This document shows, one piece after another, positions 48,557 through 60,160 of a stretch of DNA of 64,000 nt (position 1 is its first letter; each line of letters starts with the position of its first letter). This DNA comes from Heliocidaris tuberculata (lineage: Eukaryota > Echinodermata > Echinoidea > Camarodonta > Echinometridae). Location: NCBI GenBank assembly GCA_025618425.1, contig CM046836.1:13249703-13313702 (forward strand), written 5' to 3'. Below the pieces are notes generated by a model that was given only the letters and a program-made list of their open reading frames with translations, did no database searches and was not told where the DNA came from. A program made the position numbers and the translations under genes.

Positions 48557-51157
48557 GTTGAATTACCCAGTGGCAGAAGTACAGGGCTGTACATATCAAC
48601 ACATACAAATCTTTTCTTTCTTTATTTTCTCTAAATCACTCCTTGTAATTGTATAGTGAGAAAGCCAATAAATTATCCGATGCGTCATGACTATGTTTAC
48701 AATCTTCATAAACTAATGGTTAATCACACATATGACAATTCGTGCGAAAACTTTTCTGTGTTTTTTTTTCTTTTCTTTTCACTTCATTTTTTTTTTCTGT
48801 ATCACCCACGGAATTTCATATCTATGTTCACTGAAGCGTGGTTAAAAACAAACGAATGCATGAATCATAATTTAATCAGAGTTCATCGTAAATCCCATTT
48901 TATTTACATCTTTAAAACTATACATTTATTAATTTCTTTGTTTGTGTGTTTATTTATTTGGTATGTTTATAAGCATATAAAGTTCAGGACTTCCAAGGAA
49001 TAGGATTGATCTACAAACGATTAAGTACCGTAGACAAATGATGCCAAGATAGGAATGACTAAGAATATCCGTCAAGAAATTATAACCATAATATGCAAAT
49101 AAATATTTTCTTTTAAGGATATTATTTTCTTCCTGTAATGTACGTATATTATGGAAAGAACGTACAATAAGGTTTATATATTGTAATTACAAGTAGAATA
49201 CTTACAGATCTTGTTCGTATCTTCCAAGAGAGGGAAAGGCTTATCTTTCGAAAGTAGTTGAATCTTGTAAAGATCGATAATGATGCCGCGTCCAAATTGA
49301 AGTTGACTCGTAGAATTGATCCTTACAAATTTAGGGTAAAGTATGTCAGCTCGGGAGCGCAACACGTCTCATTCATTACATGGATGCGGATTTGGCATCT
49401 AATTCAGGCTCAGCTCGAGTTAGCTCTCCCCTTATCCTCCTCTCCATACACATTCCACAGAACTGCAGGTGTTTTTTAATGTCAGATCGAGACATGGCAA
49501 GGCGGGGAAAAAATAACGATCAACGCCGTCTGCTAAGACCTCTCAAAACACACCTAAAAATCATTATGCGAATGAAATCATTGTCTGCAAGTGTCGTCTA
49601 CCCTTAGTTTTAATTCCACACACTCGCTGTGTCCCCCTCGGCAAGAGAGCCAGCTTGACATTACACACATATGCAGAGAGGCAGCAGACGGATAATATGC
49701 ATGGAACTTTGAGCGCGGTGCAGTGGCGGAGCGCGGGAAACTGAATTCGAGGGATGCATAAAATTCTCACCGCAGCCACCGGCTATGAAAATGACACCTT
49801 TCTACCGTTCTTATACCCATTGGTACATGCAACGCTTCGATAAAGTTAGGCCTATACATAATTTAGTGTGTATTATAAGAGAACATAACATTCGCAGTTT
49901 GTGGTGTTACTTTAAGAAAAAACATAGAATGCTAGGCCTCATTTAAATTGGGAGGTACATGAATGGCGTGCACGCGGACATTGGTTGGCCTGAAGTGTTA
50001 GTGGCGCCACTTCCCATAAGCCTTTACTATTTATAACCGAGAGTTCATTTGCAAGATTTGTAATATTGCAAGAACAAGGGGCATTTTTTTTTATTAACTT
50101 CAGCTGCCAGTAACCTTTTCATTGTATTGCATGTTTAAATTGATATCACACTGAGAGAAAACGTAATCATAAGGCATGAATAGATTTTTTAAAAATATTA
50201 TTTGAAAAGAAAATGCCCTAAGGTCATTGACTTACTGGATCTTATTTCTAAGTTTGCCGGAAGATTTGTTTTCATTTATACTCCCAATATCATTCCCTGT
50301 AATAACGATCTTCAGCTATATAAGATCAAGTAAAAGGGTAATGCATATGACTGAAATATTCAAAGACATTTCAGGATTATTTAAATGCCTGCAGTATTCA
50401 TTCTACAAACTTTAACAAAGTTTTGTTAACAAAGAGTACATTAATTGATATTTGATGTAAACATGTATGTTGTATGTAAACATATAGGCCTAGTTATAAT
50501 TCTTTCCATTTTGAATTTTATGTATGAAAACAAAACTGGTGTTAATAAATAAAAAAATTCAAAAGTAATTTTTTATGAGAAATGATATATGAATGAGTTA
50601 TGATACAGGTCTGAAGGTAGAGGTAGCGATTAGACATTTTATCGACATATATGACATTCTGTCGACCCATTGAATGCTGTCTTCTGCAAATGTACTTCTT
50701 TTCACCTGAATTTGAGTCACGTTCTACCCCCCCCCCCCCCACTCCCTCCCCGAATAACTTGATGCTTCCCATTTGCATTCCAGTGTCTATATTGGCATAT
50801 TGTATCTTAATATAAGCTGCATTATAAATATATCATTTACGCCTTTCTGATGTGTGGATTGAAACTTGTCCTATGTCTTTAAAAAATGGCCGTCGTAAAT
50901 TGTATTATTTCAATATATACACTGTTTATAAAATGTTTCTGGAGTACCTGGATATCAGCCACAATATTATATTCATAAGCAAAGACTGACCAATGAAGTG
51001 ACAACACCTGAAACTGTTTTTAGGGGGAAATGTCCACCCCCTTAGTTTTACCCCCTCGACATGCGGAGCTACGCCCTTTGGATATTCACCTACGTCACAT
51101 TGATGACAATGATAACACCTCAAGCAAACACACCAATATGGATTTTGTTTCAGCAAA

Positions 51158-51195
<38 letters not shown>

Positions 51196-51654
51196 TTGGG
51201 TGATGAGTCATATCTAATGCAAACTCTGTTTTTATCGATATTATAACTATACATGGTGCACCAATGCGGAAATAAACAGCTGTCTCGGGTAACGAGATTA
51301 AACTTGAATTCATTGATGAATTGTTTGGGAAACGACACGGATCAAATGGCACATGCATGCATAAAGGTGCTATTTCCATCTCGAAACAAAAATATGTTCA
51401 TTTTTCATATTCACAGTTTTTCCCATGGTGACTTTGCTCGATTAGATACATACTAGTTTATGATTGAACGCATTTTTTTTTTAAATCACAAATTAGCTCA
51501 AGTTGAAAGTCTGTGTTTTGCAAAATGCATGCTGTGTGAGCTTAATGATTTAACTGTAGGTATGTGATGTGAATATATGCAATTAAAAAAAAGTACAGAG
51601 AAGCAAGTGTATTTTCTTGTTACCCATCACTGTTTTGTTTATTGTATACTAGAG

Positions 51655-51808
51655 TAGAGAGAGAAAGAGATGAGAGAGTAAAGAGAGAGAGAGAGAAACA
51701 GACAGAGAGTAACAGAAAGACCGATAGAATAGAGACAGACATAGAGAATGGTGTAAAAATAGTTTAAACTGCTTGCGGTTTACGATATATATATATATAT
51801 ATATATAT

Positions 51809-51896
<88 letters not shown>

Positions 51897-52050
51897 TCTA
51901 AAAACTAAAAGTGTTAAATCACCATTTAAAAGGGCCGAGAGTTGACAACTTTTTCAAAATTGTAGATTAACACTTTTAACATGCTGATACAACACTATAA
52001 AGGCTGAATCCAGCAGTTTAAAAGAGTTGATCTACCATTTTGAAAAAAGT

Positions 52051-52077
<27 letters not shown>
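51655..52077. repeat. (GA)n and (TA)n microsatellites around MITE family C
   Basis: GAGA-rich 51655-51750, TA repeats at 51785-51893 and 52051-52077. The truncated MITE family C copy at 51894-52049 lies between the two TA arrays. Confidence 0.85.
51894..52049. mobile_element. MITE family C, truncated copy
   Basis: Starts CACTCTAAAAACTAAAAGTG and shares CACCATTTAAAAGGGCCGAG and ACTATAAAGGCTGAATCCA with 43028-43224. The right end is replaced by a TA array. Confidence 0.72.
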
Positions 52078-52082
<5 letters not shown>

Positions 52083-53456
52083 CTATATTTATATAAAGAA
52101 ATTGATAAAGAAGGAGGTTGAATTTTGAAATAAGGAAGGAAAAAAATGGAGAGTCCAGAAAAAAGAGGATTGAGAGGGAGGAGGCAAACAATTTCGAAGA
52201 AGGTTTATTTTTTAAAATCAGAATATGATACCAAATGTTTGATTCAGTAATTCATTCATTAATGGATATGTTTCTTTCATTTTGCCTTCCATCTATTTCA
52301 CTAAGTTTCACACACCACATTGCATATCATACTGTTTTTGTCGAGGCACATTGTAATCTCGATAAGCTTATGCACGCTGTGTGGGCTGAGTCATTATATA
52401 CGAACATGATTCTATGCCATTGTGATTACCCATGATAATCATATATAATGCATATCTGGTTACACAGTCGAACATTTCAATATTGACCCACGCCATTGTA
52501 CTGCTTCAGGAATGCTCGCCATTATCTCTTTCACTTTTCTCTTCATACAGGCACGGGTTAAGATTTACTTGATATAATTTTTCTTTGATTATAAACACCA
52601 TCACAAAGACTTGAAAAATCAACCTAAGGCAATTTCAATAACCTTGTGCGAAGATTACAGTGAACTCCGAACGTGAATTGTACGGGATATACAATTTCTC
52701 GAAAGTCTTTGCGATCGTGCATTAAAGAGCAAAATTGTTACACATAGAATCAGTGGCTGATATTGGTATATCGTCGTGGGTATCCTTACATCAGGGAATT
52801 CTATATCGTATACAGAGAACCCCAGAGAACAGTACACTTACTTAATCAAACAAACTTTGGCCTTGGGAAGAATCAGTGTTCTTCTTTTCATTAATCACGA
52901 ATATAAAACCTGATGTGAACGTGACCATGCCTGTATATTGAGCATACAATAAACGGCCATGTCACCTGTTTGATTCTGGGCTAGTACGACACCCGGCGAC
53001 TAATGACATGTGCACGGTTAATATGGTTAGATATGCATCTCTGCCCTTCGCGCCCTGCATCCTTCTGCGCTCTGCTTATATCGTCTGCTGAAGCGCTCAC
53101 TATCGACGATCCCCGACACCTTCCAAAGCGAGTTGCCACATGGGACAACATATTCAATTATAGATCAGATGAAGCTTCACTTTTATGTTTCTTTAGCGCA
53201 TAAAACGGTGACACAAAGTCGGTTAATTGGATTGATTTATCAAGCAAGATCAATCAATTATTGAGCGCTAAACGTTTTAAGTTCTCAGTTACGTGGGTAT
53301 ATTCTGATCTCCTTATTGTCACTGACATGAATGCCAGACGGTCATATTAACCTCTGCAAATTACGCTGGTATGTTACATTCGATTTAATTTCATCTAATT
53401 TCGTCGTGGATATAAGCTCAGAGAACTCTAGATCGAGCTCCTGTTAATGTTTCAAA

Positions 53457-55633
53457 ATGGCGTCCACCCCATCGTCGTCTCGGGCTGCGGTTCGTGGGTT
53501 CGTGCTCGAGAGACGTCGTCTGCAAATGACCCTCTTCAAATTCGAGGATTTGGCGGGAATGGCTACCAAACTCTACTCACCTCAGGCACACATGATGTAC
53601 CCGGGATGCAGTCCGGCGGCGGAGAAATCACCAGGTCAGTGGTACCTGTTACTCCCTCCTGTGCATCTCAAGTGGCATTTACATGCTTCTTACAATCTCT
53701 CTTTCTGTCATGTATTTATGTTCAAGTCTGTCTCTCTGCCCTGTCTCTGTCTCTGTCCATGACGCTCTGTTTCTATTTGTATTTCTCTTTATCTCTGTCT
53801 ATATATCTATGTATCTCTTTCTCTCTTCACCTCTTTCTTTATCCCTCCCCCTCTCTCTTTCTCTCTCTCACTCAAAGAATGGGAGAGAGACATAAATCTG
53901 TATTTGCCTCCCTCCACCCAGGTGTACTAAATGGGTCTTTTAGCAAAAATCGTTGCATTCTGTCAAATTATGTGAGCATCGAGATATAGTCTATGGCAAT
54001 AAAGGTCGGGGCAATGAATGTTGTAACTCACTGAGCTCCTTGCATGGTATATTATAATATAATACAATTAGTGTTACAAATCCATTCTCACAAATCAAAA
54101 ATGAAATTCTAATTTCTCAATGGGACACACTTTTTGATTCTACATTCTTATTTGTCAATGTTAAAGCAAAAAAGATGAAGAAGCCCGAATTAGCAGTAGC
54201 ATTTTATCGAGAAGGGGTCAGTCGTACGCATAAATTTCAAAGAAGGTAAGGCTCCAAATCGATTTTCGTTCAATTTTAGCTGTTGCTGAAGGTTAAGGGG
54301 TAAAGGCACCGTCTGCTATTCGTGCTATTTATGTCCCTGCCATTTGAAAACCGGGCTGATGCAAATGTAAAAGGTCACATACACGTTACTGGCCGTTTTA
54401 GCCTACAGTGAGCGCAAAAATGCTAATGGGCTGGGATAGCATTGATGCACGAGTATGAAATGACGCAAATGTACATTTCCTTTTGATCAACAGTAAATCA
54501 ACAGATTGATAGGCCTATCCACTTTCGTTTGATATTGATTTTTTTTTTTACCCGAATAATAATAACGAAAATAATATATGCCCATAAGGTCCCGGGGGAC
54601 CCACATTTCTGCAAGCTAACAGGGTTTGTCGAATAAAAGTGTCGACTTCATGCACGATTTCCCTGACCACGCTGACATATCAGTCGAGGAAACTCCACAG
54701 ATGGGCGTGGCAGGAATTCATTATTCGTCATGGACTTACGGTGTTTCCCCTTTTCACTTGAAAAAGTGTAATAAATCTGTCTATTCTGACTTTGCTCGCT
54801 CGACAAATTGCTATATAATTCATACTTTTCAAAGAACCAAAAATTTATTGCGATTTACCGACATATGGCATAGAAAATGAACGTGTGATGTATACCGATA
54901 ACAGTAAATTATTGTGTAATTTTGTCAACTCAAACAGTTTTCCTTTTTTTTTTCTCGAAAATCACTTGCTTCGCTCGCTCGAACGAAATCCACAGTGTAT
55001 AACTGATAATTATAAAGCTTCATCAACATTAGCATTGCTATTATCATTATCTTAGAAATATTTATATATGTTTTATGCGTTGCGTGCGACCTAAACTTGT
55101 ATTTTGTATGTAAATGTTGGTTAGTTGTCGCCCCCCCCCCCCATACTGAAAAGCTTGCGACGCTACTGAGCAAGTATATTAATTATATATAAACAAATTT
55201 CTTTATGTTTTCATTCTAATGAAGACTAAATAGTGTTTTTGTTTTTTTAAGTCAGGTGAAAAATGAAAGTAGTGGATTTTGGTTGTATGAACCTAGAAAC
55301 ACAAGGGACAGTTTCTCGACACCCCATCTCATAGTACTATGCACGCTTTCAGAAGTTAGAGTTTCTGCATGCTTAACTTAATTGCTTTTTATGTCTTTTA
55401 TACCCTCAGAGGCCGTTTTTCGCTGGTTCCGCAAACTCGGTGGAACAGAACTGGGAATTAGTGTACAAGAAGTCGGTGATAACATGGACAGCGAAAGACT
55501 CTTTGAGTGGAGTTATGTAAGGCTGGTCAAATCAGGTGGTCAAGTAGTCAAAGAAGGAAAATTAGCAGCAGTGTGGAAGAAAAATGGTTCTAATTTTGTG
55601 ATCGACGTAGAAAGTTTTACGCATAACGCTTAG
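53457..55633 (+). CDS. NTF2/SnoaL-like fold protein, two exons
   Basis: Exon 1 is 53457-53634 (donor CCAG/GTCAGT, phase 1). Exon 2 is 55410-55633 (acceptor TACCCTCAG, stop TAG 55631-55633). The join is in phase (SP-E-AVFRWF) and gives 133 residues. FKFEDLAGMATKLYSPQAHM resembles the helix and first strand of NTF2-like proteins. LFEWSYVRLVKSGGQVVKEG and GKLAAVWKKNGSNFVIDVESF resemble the last strands. No signal peptide or membrane segment. It is divergent from the NTF2-like gene at 44689-46324 and may be a distant paralogue. Function unknown; the fold call rests on pattern and length only. Confidence 0.7.
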
Positions 55634-55719
55634 CTGAAGCTAATATAATTTTTCTGAGCGTTTAATCAGTAATAGCTGCCATGAATGACCCTGACAGAAA
55701 GAACATAATAGTCGCAGGT

Positions 55720-56150
55720 ATGGTCGTGTTAAAACAGTGTGGAAACGGTGCAAACACAGTGTGAACACGGTGTTACCAAAGTGTGAACACCGTATTGAAT
55801 AGTGTTAACATAATGTGAACACATTTATGAAAGTGTGAACACAATACAAACACAGTCTTAGAAGATCGAACGTAAATATAGTATTATAGTATTAACACAG
55901 TCTGAACACAGTGTTAACAGTGTGGAAACAATGTGGACATAGTGTTACCATTGTGACAACCATGTGAACACAATATGCATACGGGTGCCAACACAGCATG
56001 AACACAAAAATAAATTAAACATTAAAGTAAACACAAAAACAAAATCAATAGTGTAAGCATAGCATCAACACAGTGTTAAAAGTGTGAACACAGTTTGACC
56101 ACACGTTTAACACAATATCAGCAGTGTGGCCATAAAGTAAATACTGTTAT
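55720..56150. repeat. Degenerate tandem repeat (AGTGTGAACAC)
   Basis: About 25 loosely spaced copies of GTGTGAACACAGTGTTA-type words, fading out to about 56750. It follows the stop of the NTF2-like gene directly and may be part of its 3' UTR. Confidence 0.75.
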
Positions 56151-57944
56151 GTCGAGACTGCCAACATTATGAAAGCGCTTTACTTCTCCTGTGTGATCAC
56201 ACTAAGGCGATTATACTCTTTGATTTTTCCCTATGAACAAAATGTGTAAACTGCCACAGAATGTTCACATTGTTTTCACAGAGAAAGTGATTCTATCATA
56301 TTCTATGGTCGAATTGTGGTGTGCACAGGCCTACTCTGTGAGTATTCATATGAGTGTGTCTCAGTGTGTATAAGGCAGTGTGGAAACAACGAGAACGCAC
56401 TCTTTTCGCATAGAAATATGAAAGTGTTCAAAATTTGCTCCAAAGTCATTCGCACAATTTTTAATTATCATGATTATCCCTGAGACCACTTTCCGTGTTT
56501 CACAATGGCAAAAACATCATGAGCAAATGTTTTCACATACATGACAGAACCATGTAATTGAACCAAAGTTGCTTTGAGACAAACTGTGGCTATGAACACT
56601 ATGGCTATTTTTGTGGACACAGTGTCACAAAATATGGGAAGAGTGTGATCACGGTGTTTTCTTGTAGAACTGTGAACATGATCCTTATCTAATAAAAAAA
56701 ATTATACAGTCACGGTGTATTAAACGCAAGATGTGAAAACAGGGTGATTATGCAGTTTTTACACGGAATTATGAAAGTGATACAAATCTATTCTATTTCA
56801 CACTGTGGTGTCTATTTAAGTATTTGACTGACTAGTGTGTCACTCAACGTGAAAGCAGCCACTAAATATGAAAACAACTAAATAAAACAAAATCCAGATT
56901 TCAAACAACAGACTTTGAAACTGTGTTTGATAGAAGTTGTGAAATTGAATAATGCAGTCGAATCCAATCAAACACCCTCATGCCGCTTTATTTACTGTTA
57001 CTGCAATGTTTTAAACTAGATGGATTAATTGTCATATCATTCTGATATCTGATATTTCACCCAACCAAGAATTTAAGAAATGAAAGGTATGCTTATAAAT
57101 AGGCAATTATTCAACTTGCGACAAAATAGGACAGAACAACAAGTCCTATCCGAGAAACTATTAATTGAGGACTACATGTAAATCTAATGGTTAAGAAAAG
57201 GCCATTTGTCATAACTGTAGCGAACTCATATCGTTTTGCAATTAAGTCCTCGATGTCCCCCAGCGCATGTTCCTTTTGTAAAAGTATAGAATATTTGAAT
57301 GAAATCAGTTAGAAGAGTAAATTGACGAATGGTGACTTTCTTTTCATGGTAACGTGCAATATTCTTTACAGAAGTAAAGAGATTGTTCTTATTTCTATAT
57401 TGTTATCGACGATTGTAAAAAAAAAATATATATATTCTAATTTTCAAATACCCCCCCCCCTCTCTCTCTCTCTCTGTCTCTCTCTCTCTCCTTCCTTCCC
57501 TTTATAATTCACTGTCGAATTATAATTTAAAGCAGTTTCTGTTTTAATCATTCAAGATTTTTTGGTAAAATTATAATTGATAATGCAATGTGACATTTTA
57601 TTGTGTAACGAATCTTGCATGAACCGAAGTGATAGATTTAAATAAAAGTATGACCATCTGACATATAACAATGACGTTGGAATGTTTACTATAATTATTA
57701 TTATTATCCGAAAAATGTCATTGGCATGATGATTATACATTGGTTATACGTTAACAAAATATGTTACGTCGCAAAAGTTCTGTTATATAATTCCCGAATT
57801 CCAACTGTGTCTTCACTCGTTTGTAATGAATTCAAGACACTGGGAACGGTGTCTTTAATTCATTAGCAAGGCTGTGATAACAGAGGGTGAGAGGGACACT
57901 GTACAGAGACGGGATTCAACAAAATACTATCATAAACTGAGATA

Positions 57945-58322
57945 GAAGACAGAGAGACAGAGAGACAGAGAGAGACAGAGAGAGACAGAGAGACAGAGAG
58001 AGACAGGGAGACAGAGAGAGAGACAGAGAGACACAGAGAGAGAGACAGGAAGACAGGGAGACAGAGAGACAGAGAGACAGAGAGACAGAGAGAGACAGGG
58101 TGACAGAGAGACAGACAGAGACAGAGAGAGAGAGACAGAAAGACAGGGAGACAGAGAGACAGAGAGACAGAGAGAGACAGGGTGACAGAGAGACAGACAG
58201 AGACAGAGAGAGAGAGACAGGGTGACAGACAGAGAGACAGAGAGACAGACAGAGAGAGACAGAGAGAGAAACAGGGAGACAGAGAGAGACAGAGAGACAG
58301 AGAGAGAGAGAGACAGGGAGAC

Positions 58323-58367
<45 letters not shown>

Positions 58368-58385
58368 GACAGAGAGACAGAAAGA
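57945..58385 (+). repeat. AGAGACAG minisatellite, about 440 bp
   Basis: Strand-asymmetric purine array of GAGACAGA units. The minus-strand open frames across it (Ser/Leu/Cys repeats, up to 223 codons) are low-complexity artefacts. Confidence 0.95.
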
Positions 58386-59211
58386 GGGGAGGTGAGGGGA
58401 GAAATGTTTGTGAACAAGACCGAAAGAGCAGGGAAGAGTTCGAATAAACAAAAGGTGAATAAGAACAAAGACAGATGAATATAAAGGAGACCTAGATATA
58501 ATATGAATAGAAATTCCAATGGGAAATATATCAATTTTTATTTATAGATTTATGTTCTCTGTTCTCATACCACCCTCCCGATCTCTCACATTCTCTCTTT
58601 GGTTTCTTCCACTATGACTACTGGTATTCCTTTCCATGTTATAGTTTCAATCCTCAATGCCACTTTATTAACATTTTTATTCATAAAGCAAATCATGAAT
58701 CATCATTCTCAATCAATAAAGTTTATCTAAATGAAAAACCCATCTGCTAGGACTGATCAAATAAGCAACTAGCATTCTCCACATATATCATATGAAATGA
58801 ACTGAAATATGACTATACAGGTCATGCAAAAAACTGAAATTCGAAATGAGACAATCACACACATATTTCATTTTTTTTCTTCAGTTTTTATGTTCAGTGA
58901 TAGTATAACGGAACAAATCATTACACACACACAGCTTTTAGTAGTCATAGACATGTACAACGGATATCACATTTGCAATCTTGAACCAAATAATATGGCT
59001 ATCCATAATAATACGAGACATACAATAATTCAACAGTCATATATATAATATATAAATACATTCTTCTCTATTTTTTTGTTTAAAACACAACAAAAACTGA
59101 CATCTCATAATACTCTTGTATCAAATATCTGTTTCTCTCTAGTAAGATATTTCAAGTTTTTAAGAGACAATTTACACCATTTCTAAGCATACATGAATAT
59201 ATCTATTAACA

Positions 59212-59768
59212 TCTGGGCCTGCTTTCCTTGCTGCAAGTTTGATCAAAGACCAGTCAAAAAAAGTCAACAAAAAAAAAACAAAAACACAAAAATACAAACA
59301 CGATTAGAATGTCTATATGACTCTTTCACTGCATTTCAATATTCCAAACAAATGACGAGAAATAGGACAGAGGCAATATTGTTTTACACCACTCAAGCAA
59401 ACTTTTGCTACTGTACAAAATAACTACATCAGCTAAGAAAAGCTCACCTACTCTTGAACACTTTCCATTGGGGGAGAAAACTTGATGGTACAAACTGAAA
59501 GATGAAATCACACCTCTGTTAAAAGTCCAATATGAGCTCTGCTGAGAGCCGAAAGGGCACACATTCATACCCCCTTCTGGCTCTGAACAGAGGATACATC
59601 TCTGTATAGATCAGGGAGACTGTGCAAACGATAGACATTCTGAAAAACATCACATGTGACCAATAACATAGAATGAAAGATATATCAAATATTTCTCTCT
59701 ATAAAATAGACTGGTCTTTGATCAAACTACACATATATAAACTCCTTTTTATAGGAATGCAGGCCCAT
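59212..59768. repeat. Possible inverted-repeat element
   Basis: TGGGCCTGC...GTTTGATCAAAGACCAGTC at the left is mirrored by GACTGGTCTTTGATCAAAC...GCAGGCCCA at the right (19-bp perfect core). No clear target duplication. Confidence 0.55.
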
Positions 59769-60030
59769 CAAAATACTGATCAATGTGAGTTTGTAGCTTT
59801 TAAACATTACTTTACAACACATACGTGTACCACCCCCCCCCCCCCCCCCCCCCCCACTCCCAACTGCATACTGCAAATTGTGGCTTGAACTTGTCATATT
59901 CTATTGTAATCAATACACTTCAGTAGGGATCAAGTTTCTATAAGCTGCTTGTTGTGCCAATCATGACAAGATAAGCAGAGCATGGGAGATACATTTTATC
60001 CTAGTAATTCTGGTGAAGTCAAACCAGAGG

Positions 60031-60160
60031 AGCGTTTCATCAAGGGTTTTGTCAGTGATTTTTACCGACAAATTTGCTCTCAGCCAATCAGATGCAAGGA
60101 TTTCAGTAGCTTATAACAGTTGTCGGTTAAAATCACTGACAAAACACTTGATGAAACGCT
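60031..60160. mobile_element. MITE family B, complete copy
   Basis: AGCGTTTCATCAAGGGTTTT at the left and AAAACACTTGATGAAACGCT at the right. The centre is GCTCTCAGCCAATCAGATGC. 130 bp, nearly a full palindrome outside the centre. Confidence 0.78.

Larger units (their letters stand above)
46325..53456. other. Intergenic region between the two NTF2-like genes
   Basis: No gene recognised over 7.1 kb. Contents listed separately: degenerate tandem repeats, a repeated 15-bp motif, (GA)n and (TA)n microsatellites and a truncated MITE. Poly-T at 47770-47790 and poly-C at 50728-50741. Confidence 0.5.

Noticed and set aside
57863..58534. 223-codon minus-strand frame
   Set aside because: Entirely Ser/Leu/Cys/Val repeats produced by the AGAGACAG array.
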